Shown here: in pieces, positions 49,074 to 61,287 of the stretch | How the letters are laid out: every line of letters starts with the position of its first letter | Position numbering within the stretch: position 1 is the first letter of the stretch | Assembly: GCA_022560025.1 (NCBI GenBank) | Contig: JAFISE010000022.1 | Coordinates: 212,118-276,117 of the forward strand | Origin: Stagonosporopsis chrysanthemi | Taxonomy: Eukaryota > Ascomycota > Dothideomycetes > Pleosporales > Didymellaceae | Direction: 5' to 3' | Length of the DNA stretch: 64,000 bases | Notes under the pieces: model-generated | Databases searched by the model: none | Told to the model about the DNA's origin: nothing | The model's input: the letters and a program-made list of their open reading frames with translations, nothing else | Made by a program: the position numbers and the translations under genes

Positions 49074-50100
49074 CTACTACTATTTTCTAAGTTGTTTTTA
49101 ACTTGTCTAGCGTATTAAGAGTATTCTTAAGTAGTAGTCTATGTCTATGTCTATGTTGTAGCGTCTGTATAATAATAGTAAGCTAGTTACTACTCTATAT
49201 TATTACTAGAGTAACTTTAAAAAAGACTACTATAGCGTTAAGCTAGATATTTATAGTAAACAAGACTCTAGCTCTTGCTTCTTTCTCTTCTTCTTCTTTC
49301 TACTATCTTAATTGCGTAATATAGGCAAATAGTTTTAAAAGTTAGAACTTTCTAGTCTAATATTACTTGTCTTACTTAGATATAGCAACGTGTTCTTCTT
49401 GTCTAGACAGTATATTAGCTTAACTATTAATTAAGCTAGGTTAGTATATAAATACAAGGTTAAACTAGCTTAGTAAGCTTACTTATTAAATATATTACTC
49501 TAAAAGCAGTTAGATTGTGTAGAAGTACTCTAGATTCTTATAGTTAGTAACAACTATAAAATCTTTAATCTATCTTAGTTTTATTAACTACCTATTAGAG
49601 TATTTAATTATAGTAAGTATTTTCTTATTATAGATAGTATAGTTAGCTTTTACCTTATTATTCTTTATAGAAAAGTACACTACTATATATAGTTAGTTGT
49701 TGTAACTATACTAAGATAGTATACCTTTAGTTACCTATCTTAATATATTATACTTAAGTACTATCTTAAGCCCTAGGTTAAAGTTAGTAAGAGATAGTTC
49801 TACTATAAAAGCAGCCTTTAGCTTCTTAAAAAAGTATTATTACTCTAGTCTTTACTTGAAAATTATGTTCTTTCTAGTAAGCTTAGTTAATAGCTCTGCT
49901 ATCTATAAAAAGTTATTAATAAACTACTAGTAGAAGTTTATTAACTCTATAAAACTACGTACTCTCTTTATTAATTTAAGAGGTTCTTACTCTTTAATAG
50001 CAGAGATTTTCTTAAAGTTTATACTAATCTCTTTTTCTACTTTAATAATAAAGCCTAAGTACTTAGTATATTTTACTAAGAACTTACTCTTACTAATATT
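49074..50100 (-). mobile_element. Element C, distal part: RIP-degraded gypsy RT end and RNase H
   Basis: On the - strand from 50100 downward one reads NISKSKFLVKYTKYLGFIIK, EKEISINFKK, LIKRVRSFIELINFY*, ELLTKLTRKNIIFK, and, near 49500-49600, IVVTNYKNLEYFYT and LSRQEEH. These are the RT connection and RNase H of a Ty3/gypsy element. The frame is the continuation of the RT that ends at 57336 beyond element B. The element is cut on the left by the right LTR of element A, so its integrase is missing here. Confidence 0.8.
50096..50100 (+). repeat. Target-site duplication ATATT, left copy
   Basis: Five bases before the left LTR of element B, repeated at 57331-57335 after the right LTR. Confidence 0.8.
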
Positions 50101-50378
50101 TGTATCGATACAAGATGCTAAAAAAGTCTAAATTGTAGAGGTATCTGCTACAAAGTGTATAGAAGTACTAAGATAAACTGCAAGACTAGATCTCTATTCT
50201 TATAAGTCTTGTACAAAAGAATACTTTAAAACTATCTATCTAAACTCTGTAGAGACTTTTTTTTTTATACCTAGAAGCTTAGAAAAGACTGTACTAAGAA
50301 GTAATTAGAAAACAGATCTAAGTTAAGTAGTTGTTAAGTAGTAAAAAGTAAGCTTAAAGAACTAAGCTTGTTCTTATA
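50101..50378 (-). repeat. LTR of element B (3' LTR in the coding sense)
   Basis: 278 bp, tgtatcgata...ttcttata. It is the heavily transition-mutated counterpart of the pristine copy at 42807. Confidence 0.9.
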
Positions 50379-51146
50379 TTACTTTCTTTCTTATAGGCAG
50401 ATTGTCTCTAATTCTGTAAAATTGTAGAAAAAGTCTTATACTACAAAGGTTTAAACTTTAGTAGAGTATAGAATATATCTAACTCTTATTTATTCTAAGA
50501 CTCTAGTCTTTTTTTACTATTATTAACTTCTATTTAGGTTTTACTACACAAGCTATTTTAGCTACTCTGTACTTGTCTGTCTTAGACAAGCTCTTTAGTA
50601 ATAATAACTAAGTAAATTAAATTGTTACTAGGCTTATAGCTGTTGTAAGAGCCTACACTATAATAGAGTAGCTTTTACTAAAGTTGTAGTAACTATAAAA
50701 ACACGTTTAATCTACTTTTTAATTAAGTTAAATTACTTACAGCGTGTTTCTTAAGTAAACAATACGTGCCTTACCTATTTTTATTTTCTAACAGACACTA
50801 ATTCTTACTGTAAGTACTTTAAACAATTCTATCTAATTACTGCTAACTGTTACTAGGCTTGTTTTTTTAGTTACTATACTAATACCTGTTCTTCCTAGCA
50901 CTCTTATAGTAGCCTATTAAGTTATCTACTTTTATTTAATTTAGGCCTTTGTACAGAGCTATAAAGTAAAGTATAACTTTTACAAAGTATTATTATTAAA
51001 GTGTACTTATTATATACTTTAAAATAAGAAGTATTTTCTAGTTTAATCTTAGTACTCTTTTTCTATTAGTTCTTAGGCTAACTTTTAAATAAGTGCTAAT
51101 TTATATTAGACCTAAGTATAATACTTTTTAAAGTAACCTTGTTATA

Positions 51147-51587
51147 TAAAAAGAGGCTATAGTAAAAGATAAAGAGTTAAGAGAGTTAGAAGTAATAGCT
51201 ATAAAGGCTGTTTGTAAGACTGCTTAGAATAACCTCTGTTAGTTAGCTTATACCTTAGCAAGTATTATACAGGTAGCAACTGTACAGCTTAAAAAAGTGT
51301 TAGCTACTAATATATTACTCTATTAGTACTACGTCTAGCTTGTTACTAATTAGGCCTTAGTAGAGGTAATAGAAGTACTTACTGTGCAGGTAAGGTCCCT
51401 GCAGGATAAGATAGCAAAGCTTAGGCAGGCAGTAGTATCTCTACAGGCTCTAGTAGTTAAGGCTCTATAACAAAGTGCTAGAGGCAAGAGCCTAAAGAAG
51501 TTAGTGCCTAAAAAAGCATTAGCTAATTTAAATACTGTCTTAGTAGATACTAAGAAGATAAGCAATATTAGTAAGGCTTTACCTTAA
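51147..51587 (+). pseudogene. Antisense coding-like remnant at the 3' end of element B
   Basis: On the + strand, opposite to pol, one frame reads KEAIVKDKELRELEVIAIKA, LASIIQVATVQLKKVLATNI, VIEVLTVQVRSLQDKIAKLR, QAVVSLQALVVKAL and KKLVPKKALANLNTVLVDTK. This looks like a coiled-coil protein with stops only where Gln (or Trp) is plausible. It lies between the end of pol (about 51.73 kb) and the 3' LTR, the same place as the antisense remnant in element A. The complementary frame is also open for 71 codons, so the coding strand is an inference. Confidence 0.45.
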
Positions 51588-51739
51588 TTACTATATATAT
51601 AGTAAAGTAGATATTTTTCTTTATTACTTAGCTAAGTTGGTAATAGTTTAAAGTAGTCTAGGTCTTTTTTATTTTTTAAATTTATAACGTGCTTACTTAA
51701 ACTATTACTAGCTGTTTTCTTTTTAGAATTTAATCTAAT

Positions 51740-52280
51740 TTAGTAACTACTTTAAGAGACTTAGTAATTACAGATACTTATTATAAAATACTCTTAGCTT
51801 GTAAAGAGTATTCTTAAAGTTTTCTGCTAGGTACTAGGTAGAGTTAAAGTTATGTCCTAGCTAACTTATATAGTACTTTAAGCATTATTAGACTAGCTTA
51901 CTTACAAGTATCTTTTATACTTTTTATTTCTTAACTCTTTAAATTAAAATACCTAAAGGTTTTAAAGCTTTCTATCTAAGTAAAGAGTCTGCTAGATCTT
52001 TACAAAGTATATCTAGAGCAAAGATATTATAAATTTGTAAACTAGAAAGAAGTTTTAAATACTATAAATAACTAACTTGCTTAAGAACTTTAAATAGACC
52101 TTTCTATAGGTTAGATAGCTTTTAGCTAGAACGCTTAACAGCTAAGTTCTTAGTTAATAAGTATACTTTATTACTTACTACCTAGTTAACTAGACTATAG
52201 TGCTTGTTCTTTATAGCTCTTATTTGCAGCTGCGCCTTCTCTATATTCTCTTTAGCTACTTTCTAAGCTTAGTATATACA
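51740..52280 (-). pseudogene. Integrase C-terminal module and chromodomain-type tail of element B
   Basis: The - strand reads AKENIEKAQLQIRAIKNKHY, KVYLLTKNLAVKRSS*KLSN, L*KGLFKVLKQV (GPF/Y module), SSLQIYNIFALDILCKDLAD, and further on *YLAENFKNTLYKLRVFYNK, the chromovirus ending (WYPA.NFKN.P..L..FH). The TAG for Trp is a G-to-A change. Confidence 0.82.
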
Positions 52281-53949
52281 GGTTGCTAAAGTAAGTATAT
52301 CTTAGTAGTTTAGGTTATTATAAGTAGCTGTATCTATATTAAGTCTATTCTACTGCTAGCTCTATCTAGGTTTACTTCTAAACAATACTTAATAGAGAGT
52401 TATTTTAATACTAGAATAAAGTAAAGTAAGCTGTGTACAGTTAATAAGTAGTAGCAATTTAGACTAGTTATCTTAATAGTATATAATAAACAGTTATAGC
52501 TGCTAGTTAATATACTTGTTTATAATCTCTGTTTAGCTATTAGTTTTCTTATAGTAGGTAGTAGAAAGCTTAACTTTAACACTAATAATCTAATAAAACT
52601 TAGACTAGAAACAAGATAGAAACTAGAGTCTATAATTAAATACTGTTAACTTAGAGGTATAACTAAAATAATAGACTTATTAGATAAATAAATAAGCTAT
52701 TTCTTATATAGTTATTATCTTGTAGTACAGAATAGTAATTGCTTATTTTATTAAATAGTTAATAATAACAAGTATCTAATTATATCTAGCTTTGTCTTTA
52801 AGAAAATTCTTAAAATCTATATATAGGTGCTGTATAGGTTAATTAGAGATAAGTAGTAAGTAAAAGTACTTACAGAGTTAAGTCTGCTTTAAATACTTAT
52901 AGTAATAAAGGATACAGTTTTATATATATTGTTTATAGCTAGTACTTATACCTTGCTAGTAATACTGTTAAAACAGTAGCTAGTAGGTTTTCTTTATACT
53001 TAAGTAAGTAGTAGATACTTAGTTGTAAGCTTTTTAGATAAAGCAAGTATATAGCACTAAGTCTAGGACTATGCACAGACAATCTTAGTATAGAAGCAGA
53101 CTGTTATAGATCTAATAACTAGAAGCTAGAGATTTTTACTTTTTTTTTAAAGGCCTAGCAATTATATTATAGCATAGCTTTAATTAGTTCTAAGAAGTCT
53201 CACTATATCTCTAGCTGCAAGGTATAAATAGTATATACTAAAGAATATAAAAAATAGACTTAAGCAAGCTTAGAGTTAATATAGTTGTAAAGTTGTTAAG
53301 ATCCTAATAATACTTAGAAGCAATTATCTTCCTAAGTTGTCTTAAAGTTAGCTAAGTCTTACTCTCTTTAACTAAGAATATTAGCTTTTTTATTGTTCTT
53401 TCTTAGAGTGTACTTAATTTAGAAGTTAAACAGAGTAAGTACTTCTACTTACTTAGCTTGTTAAGTATTTAAGACTTTAGTAGTTATAAAACATTCTAAA
53501 AAACAGTAGTTAGAGTAGACATAGATTTAATTTAATATAGACGTTAGCTTAGCTCTCTACTTATTAAAAGCTTAGAAAATAGCAAAGAGCTCTTTGTTAT
53601 AGATCTCTTAGTTAAGCTCTAAACCTAATAGAGAACAGCTATAGAATACTGTAGGGTACTAGCAGTTGTCTGCGTGTTTCTAAGACATAATGCTAGCTAC
53701 TACTTTATCTAATATATTAGTCTTAAGCTTTGTTTTAAGGTCTAGGTTAAAGTAGTATAAAGTTAAGATAGCTAACAGGCTCTGTTTAAGCTTTTTAAAG
53801 CTAGCCTAGTAGTCTAAAGTCTATTTAAAGGTATTTAATAGACTTTATAATATAATTAAAGGTTTTACTACTTAAAAGAACTTAGGTATAAATTATTAAT
53901 AGAAACTAGTAAAGCTTAGAAACAATTTTACACCTGTTATAGTTGTAAG

Positions 53950-54600
53950 TAGCTTCTAGTTTACTAAAACCTATACCTTCTTAGGATTTACCTTAATACC
54001 TTTGTTTATAAGAATATACCTAAGGTACTTAGTGCAAGTTATATAGAGTTTACTTTTCTTAATATTAACCTGTAAGCTTATAAAGCAAAGATATTCTAGA
54101 ACCTTTTTAATATATATCTAGTAAGTCTAACTGTCTTTAGAGAAGATAAAGATATTGTCTAAGTAAGTAATATAGAAGTTATCTAAGTAGTTAATTAGAA
54201 TGTTGTTTATATAGTATTAGTATATAGCAGAGCTATTACACAAACTAAATAGTAAGACCTTATACTTATATATATTGTAACACGTCTAAAACATAGTATA
54301 CTCTTTAAAAGTAAGATCTATACAGATTTAGTTAAAAGCTAATTAAATATTAAACTTAGTAAATATCTTTACTTTAGAGAGTTAAGCAAGCAGCTTATCT
54401 ATACAGAGTATTAGATAAGAGTCTTTGCAAGTTAAATTATTTAATTTATAATAGTCTATATAGATATAAAGGCTTCTATTTAGTTTTTGTATACATAGTA
54501 TAAGTAATACAAATAGGCTTTAGCTATATTTAATCTAACTATAGCACAGCTATTCTTGTATAAACTTCTTAGTAGCTTTAAGTTTCTTTAGGTTCTGTTT
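53950..54600 (-). pseudogene. Reverse transcriptase remnant of element B
   Basis: The - strand reads RSLYLYIDYYKLNNLTCKDS, KVKIFTKFNI, INNILIN*LDNFYITYLDN and IFIFSKDS. These correspond to the gypsy RT motifs DYR.LN..T..D.YP, KIFTKFD and YLDDILIFS. Confidence 0.85.
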
Positions 54601-55689
54601 ATATAGAAAAAAGTAATAGTTTAGTAAGAGTATTTTTAAAATAATCTTGTAGTTGTAAAGATAGTATTCTATAAGGCTTTTAGCTTCTGCCTTGCTAAAC
54701 ATATTAGCATACTAAAAGTATTAGGCTAGTAAGTGTTTCTAGATTAGTTAAGTATTATTAAGGTTGTCTTAGTTATACTTTTCTTTTATAATTTAATCAA
54801 TCTTATACAGGCTAGTTGTAAAAAACTTGTTCTATAGTTTCTTTATTAAGAAGTAGAAAGTATTAGCTAAGAGTATAGTAATAATAGTAATCTTAGTTAG
54901 AGTAGTCACAAGAGTGTTTACTACTTTGTTAAGTAGTACTAAGAGTTGTAAACAGAACTTAGGCAACTTTAATATACTTTTTATATATTAAACAGTTATA
55001 CTAAAGCTGTATTATTACTAATACTCTTTTTATTCTTATAGAGTATCTTGTTACTCTATGTCTTATTTAGCTTTGCCTTTTCTAAGAGGTTGTTGCAAAG
55101 TTATTAATAAAAGCAGCACAGAATTATATAATTAAGAGTATTTAGCAGGCTATATTAACTAAAACCTATTTGTATTAAGTTAGAGCTTAAAGTGCTTAAG
55201 CTATTTAATTCTAATAATACAATCTTATAATCTAAGATCTATAATAATAAAAAAGCAGTTGTATACCTTTTAGCTATTAAGTATAAAGTATAACTACATA
55301 TACTAGGTTACTAAGGAAGTAATTTAATCTTAGAACTCTTTAACTTAAACTAAGAAGAGTAGCTTTTAAATAGGTTTATAAAGTAAAGTAGAGATAGAAT
55401 GTACAATATTAGAGTTTAAAAATAAAAATCCTTAGGCACTAGTGTTAACTAAAGAGTAAAGTTAAACACTAAGCCTTTAGTTGCAAAGAATAGTAGAAGT
55501 AAAGAAATAAAGTCTGCTAAACAAATAAAACAGTAAGAGATTAGATAGATTATATTAGTTTAGGCCTAAGTAGAATAATCTTCTTAGGCAGGACTATTAT
55601 CTATAGAGATTAAATTAGTCTTATTAAAGTCTTCTTTAGTATTAATAAAATCTTTTTACTCTACCTTAATTTTATATATATAAAGTACT

Positions 55690-55738
55690 ATGCAATTCTT
55701 AGTAAAGTGTCCTAGCTTCTTGTAGTTATAGCAAGCTC
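55690..55738 (-). pseudogene. gag zinc knuckle of element B
   Basis: The - strand reads ACYNYKKLGHFTKNC, a CCHC knuckle (CYNCKKPGHFTKNC type) in which the second Cys is now Tyr and a Pro is now Leu, both transition changes. Confidence 0.8.
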
Positions 55739-57052
55739 TTAGAGTTATATCCTTTACAGGTATAAGTATATTAGAAGGTGAGCAGAGTACAAGAGTACTC
55801 TAAGCAAAGTAAGTAGATTAGCTAAGAGAAAAGTAATCTTATTAACCTGTTATAACAGAGCTCTGTTTTATATCTAACTAGTAAGCTCTTATTAATCTTA
55901 GAAGTTGCAAAACAGCATAGGTTAGCATAGTAAAGTTGTTCCTCCTTTCTATATTATAAGTAGTTAGGTATTCTACTATTTAAGAAAAAAAATTATACTA
56001 TTGCTACTTAAAGCCTATATTAAGTACTTAAATACTTAGAGAGATCTTAGTCTATATATAGTAAAACTATTCTAATTAAGGTACTTTTTCTTTAATAGCT
56101 GTACTAAAGAAGCAGCTCTTAAAAGTAGAAAAAGCTTCTAATTTCTCTATTTAGAGTTAATTAAAGGCTGCTTAGCTTTCTGCCTACTTGTTCCTAGTAA
56201 CAAAGTATGTCTTAAAGAGCGTAATTATCTCTTCTATAGTGTAAAAAAAGTCTAACTTGTTATTAAAGAAGTACTAAGGTTCTAAGTATTCTTTAGCTAA
56301 TCTAGAAGTATAACTTTAGACAAAAGCTATACAGGCTTATACACTTTAATAGTAGTCTATATTAATATTAAGTTAGTCTTAAATAGAAGTACGCTATTAC
56401 TAAAAAGTAGAGTTACTCCTATTAGTAAGAACTTTAATATCAGAAGTCTTTTTAGAAAGCTTCTTGCATACTGTAAGTACTAAGCTAGCTTCTAATAGCT
56501 ACCTTATAGTAAATTAATATAGTATACCTATTAGTAGTGTTTCTATTATAAGTAGAGAGTAATCTGCTAGAGCAAGACTAGCACGTAACTAAGCAAGTTC
56601 CTGCTGCAGTTAGGCTATCTCTTTTAAGAGATTATAGTAAGATAGCTCTAAATTAGATCTATTATTAGCAAAAGACAGTTATACTGATATAGAGCCTTAA
56701 GAGCGTCTAGTCTCTAATTAGTTCTAAGACTAAGTAGTAGGTCTTATAGTAGTACTTAATATTAGAGTTGTATCTAAATTAAGTAGGTTATTAATAGTCT
56801 CTAAGTATCTATCTTAGTGCAATTTAACGCAGCTTTTCTAAAGTTAATCTTAGAGTAGTAATTTATAGAAAGTTCTAAACCTATAGGCTTTAGTTATTAA
56901 GAAATCTTTAGAATCTTAACTATAGTATAAATCATTTAAATACTTGTTTAGTTTAGGTATAATACTCTAGCTGCACTTATACAAATAACTAAATAAACTG
57001 TAGTAATATTATTATAAGGCTGTTACTAGCTAAGACAAGTTTTAAAGTATAA

Positions 57053-57330
57053 TATATTAATATAGAATGCTAGAAGAGTCTAAATTATATAGGTATCTAC
57101 TATAAGATATATAGAAGTACTAAGATAAACTATAAGACTAGATTTCTATTTCTATAGGTCTTGTACAAAAGAATACTTTAAAGCTATCTATCTAAACTCT
57201 ATAAAGACTTTCTCTCTTATACTTAGGAGCTTAGAGAAGACTGTACTAAGGAGTAGTTAGAAGACAGATCTAAGTCAGGTAGTTGTTAGGTAGTAAAAGG
57301 TAGGCTTAAAGAACTAGGCTTGTTCTTACA
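57053..57330 (-). repeat. LTR of element B (5' LTR in the coding sense)
   Basis: 278 bp, tatattaatatagaatgc...cttgttcttaca; followed by the ATATT duplication at 57331-57335. Confidence 0.9.
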
Positions 57331-60300
57331 ATATTAAAGTATAAGCTTACTTTTTCTAGCTTTTAGACAACTTTAAAGACTTTTCTTTTATAGTCTTTTT
57401 AAGACCTATCTAAGTAGATAAGTATATTGTCTACGTAAGCAGAGTAGTACTTATCTAGGTATTCTCTTAGTACTAAGTTAATATACTTCTAGAAGGTACT
57501 TAGAGTATTAGCTAACCTAAACAGAGTTACTAGCTACTTATATAGTTTAAAACAAGTATAGAATACTATTTTCTACTTGTTTTTTTTTTAGCAATATAGA
57601 TCTAATAAAACGCCTAGATTATATTAAAATTTATAAACTATCTAGCCTTTAAGATCTAAAACAGTATCTTATAGATAAAAAAGAGTAAATACTTATCTTT
57701 CTTTATTACTATATTAAGCGCTTAATAGTCTACATAAAAGTACAGTTCTCTTCTAAGTTTCTTAGCAAAGAGAATAAAAGCTACAGTGCTTAGCTTACTT
57801 ACCTAGATAAATTCTTAGTCTAGGTAGCTGGTTAATTCTTACTAAAGAACTAAAAGCTCTTCTTATAATATATTATAGAACAGCCTCTATAGTATAATAG
57901 TAGGCTTACTATCCTTCTTAATTAAGTTAATAGAGTAGTTAATATCTTTACTCTAGTATAGTAATATTTAGTCTACTTTAGCTCTTAGAAAGTTCTAGTA
58001 CTCTTTCTAGAAGTAACTTAAAAAGACTAAGAAAAGATTAATAGAGTTTTTTTTCTTTAGTGCCTTGTTAACATCTACTATAGATACTGCAAAGATCTAG
58101 ATGCCTAACCTATATTTCTTTAACTGCCTTTTTAACTAAGCGTATAGTTCTATCGATACAAAGGTTAGTTTCTTTTCTAGAAGTATTTCCTCTTTACTTC
58201 TAATATATATCTATTGTAAGTAGATAAAGATTAACTTTTTTTAAGTACTTTTCTTATATTGTTTTAGTCTATCTATAGCTAACTTAAGATAAAGTTATAT
58301 TCTTTTTTTTTTTAAAGAATATAAGCCTATAGAGTCTCTTAATATCTTTTAATATCTATATTAAGCTTTGTAGCTTCTATTATCTATAATATTTTCTTAT
58401 CAACTCTAGTTATCTTTCTTTTTTTAGCTAGAGAATATTGTAGATAATTTTCTTTTGCAAACTTTAAAGATATAATACTGTATATTAAGTACCTAGTATC
58501 TATTAAAGTATATACTATAGTAGTATAGTCTATAATAGTGTGCAACAATATAGGCTTCTTGTCTAGCTATCTTTTTTTAAACTGCTAGAAGATTTCTTTG
58601 CCTTTATTATTCTACTTTTTTAACCCCTGCCTGTATTTTTAAGTAGAGATGTCTAGTTTTCTAAATCTTTAGAGTTACTATCTTGTTCTTCTAAGTATTT
58701 ATTTACTATAGCTATCTAGACTAAGACGTAGTTTAAACGTCTTATAGGTACTAGCTTGTATTTATTTAAGTAGTGCCTCTTTATTCTGTATTTAATATAT
58801 AGGTTGTTAGTACAGTATCTATTAACTTTTTCTAAGATCTACTATTAAGCTCTTTTTCTATTATCTTAGGACTTATAACTAGCATAGGCTTACGTAGTAG
58901 GTTCTTAGTCTATTTTGTTATCTTGTTACTTCTAGCTATAGCAGTTAAAGTTAATAAGGTCATTGTTATACACCTTTGTATATTTAAGTTAATATCTGTC
59001 TTTAAGATACAACCTATAAGTTCTTATAGAGTCTATTTATCTAGAATATTAACTAAGACTCTTTTATCTTAGAGATTACTCTAGATTATAGCTATATACT
59101 AAGTCTTTAGGTTGTAAGTATTCTTTTCTTTTACTACATTATAGGCTAGCTAGATAAACTCTTTATTAAAGGCTTTTAATTATCTATACTTCTATATAAT
59201 AATAATCTAGAGTTTTATTTAAGACTTTTTCTTAAACTAAGAGTCTAAGTATTATTTGTCTAGAAAGGTCTAGAAAACCTTAACTATTCTGTATAGTTTT
59301 CTATCTTTTTATCATAGTCTTATATTAGCAATATTTTCTTTTAACTAGTTAAAGATATATACTATACTATAGACTAGATTGTTGTCTTGTAAGCAGAGTC
59401 TGTCTACTATTTGTGCCTTAAACATTTAGTATATCTTTCTTTATCTATTAAACTTGTCTATATTAGAGAGTTTAATTAGTTTTATAGTCTAGGCGTTTAA
59501 CAACGTAGGTATAAAAAGAGATACTTGCTGTAAAGCAATATAAGCTTAGACTTAGGCTTAAACAAGAGCTTATATATATTCTTAAATAGCTAGATCTTAG
59601 AGAAATAGGCTCTCTAGAGGTCTAAATAGTACCTTAACAATAGTATTGTCTAAGAGAGAGGTCTATACTAAATAAGTAGCTAACTTTTCTATAGCTTGTT
59701 AGAAAACCTAATCTCTAAAGACTTCTAGTACTATAGAAGTAGCAACCTATTCTTGCATAGCTCTATAGATATCTAAACAAGAGTTGTCTACTTAATAAAG
59801 CTCTATGCTAAAGTCTACTAACTACCTTATAGTATTATTAACTTTGTTAGCTATAGTTAAGAAGTCTCTTAACGTTCTAATAGGCATAGGTAATTAAATT
59901 TAATTATAAGAAGTGTACTGCTAAAAGCTATTACTAATATAAATTAGATAAATTTAATAGAGAATAACTATATTATAGCTAGAGCCTAGTAGGCTCTAGC
60001 TCTAGCTTATAGAGTTTTTGTACTTTGCTTTAGAGATAAAGTAGTTCTGTAGCAGAGCTCTATTAAGTCTAATTCTAAGGCACGTAAGTGCTAAGAAATT
60101 ATACAAAGTAACTTTACCTAGAAATAAAATCAACTATACTAAATAGCTTTACAGTCTATAATTTAAAATATAGTAAGTATTATAGTATAAAGATTACTCT
60201 AATCTATATAGGACTTTTCTTAGTATTAGAGAATAGTAGTTATATAAAGTTCTAAGTAACACTTATTAATTAATTAATATATATTTAAGTTACTTAGTTA

Positions 60301-60600
60301 ACTAAATAACTTGCCTTCTAAGAGGTATTATTAACGTATAACTATAGGTAATTTAGTCTTTATAGTTCTTTGCTCTATAAGTTCTTAATATAAATTACAG
60401 GCTTAGCCTTGTTGCGCTAGTGTATTAGTTGTTAGGCTAGTGTCTTAAGTTTATGCAAAACAATTTCGCCTCTGTTCTAACGTGTTAGTATTAAGCAAAA
60501 AATAACTCTATTCTTAAGCAAGCTATTGCTTAAACATCTCTTATTAAATTTTAGAGATCCTAATTTATAAATAAGTTCCTTTAAAGATCTTATAGGGTAG
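57331..60600 (-). mobile_element. Element C, proximal part: RIP-degraded gypsy gag/RT
   Basis: Near 57.34-57.50 kb the - strand reads VLREYLDKYYSAYVDNILIY and KDYKRKVFKVV*KLEK, a Ty3/gypsy RT with the YVDD box changed to YVDN. Near 57.60-57.75 kb it shows YFYVDY*ALNIVIKKDRYL. The rest, up to about 60.6 kb, is AT-rich with no readable domain and presumably held protease, gag and the 5' LTR; I could not delimit an LTR. The right edge is where GC content returns to normal. Confidence 0.75.
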
Positions 60601-61287
60601 AGCAATAGGATAGCAAAGCTGTAATAGAATTGTGTTAGGATGTGTATACATTACGCTAACATGCGCATTGCGTGCACATATACAGTGACCTTTCACACAA
60701 GAAGAAACAAACGTACATAAAGGGCTGATTAAACACTAGGGGCTACGCAGAAGAGCAGTGAGGGTGACTGTTAAGCTTACAAAAGATGCAGGGCGGCCTT
60801 TAGGCCACGAGACAGAGAAGGATTCGAGCAAAGAGTGCTGGACATAAATGGGGTCATGAGAAAGGATGGAAGTCAGTGATTTATTGTAAGAGTGCGAGTT
60901 AGATGGACGATGTGGCCAACTTCAGAATGTGACTCCTAAGACTAGTGATGTGCGTGAAATAAAAGGTGAATATCTTAATGACTGGCCTGGACGAAGTCCT
61001 CTGCCCCAATTATCTCGTCTAGTAGACCTATAACTTCCTGTTAACTCAAATCAGTCAGGGGGGCTGTTAGGTCCATGTATGGACTTCAATGGTAGCCACT
61101 GACTATAGAACCAAGAAAGTGGAGGGGTGACTGGGAAGCCTTCTTAGTCAATTCAAGAATAACAAGATAGTCAAGAGGTGGCTAGTAGCCCAACATAGCT
61201 GACATGCTGATAGAATATCACTACTTAGTCGCTCTGAGTTGTTTCTCGGCGCGTCCACAAATTCAGAGAAGCGAAAGCCCAAAGGTT
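60601..61287. other. GC-normal sequence between the repeat block and the first secreted-protein gene
   Basis: About 0.7 kb with no supported gene. At 61056-61064 a run of G followed by TGTTAGG (gggggg ctgttagg) resembles a polypurine tract next to an LTR start, so part of this may be old transposon DNA. The far end will include the 3' UTR of the - strand gene. Confidence 0.4.

Larger units (their letters stand above)
50101..57330 (-). mobile_element. Element B: RIP-degraded Ty3/gypsy chromovirus, full length
   Basis: Bounded by two 278-bp LTRs (50101-50378 and 57053-57330) and by ATATT duplications; total 7230 bp. Coding is on the - strand: gag zinc knuckle near 55.7 kb, RT near 54 kb, integrase end and chromodomain-type tail near 52 kb. 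It is inserted in the polymerase of element C. Stops replace Trp and Gln codons throughout. Confidence 0.9.

Noticed and set aside
35938..49078. Target-site duplication for element A, which would show it inserted into element C
   Set aside because: The flanks atagc and ctact differ by changes RIP cannot make, so I do not claim a duplication or a clean insertion into C.
7762..60600. A functional link between dicer and the nearby RIP-affected repeats
   Set aside because: They share only the window; dicer and RIP are separate silencing routes and the gene sits over 23 kb away in ordinary core DNA.
60633..60661. TGTTAG...CTAACA 29-bp imperfect palindrome
   Set aside because: Ends are only 6 bp and such strings are common next to LTR debris; no evidence of function.
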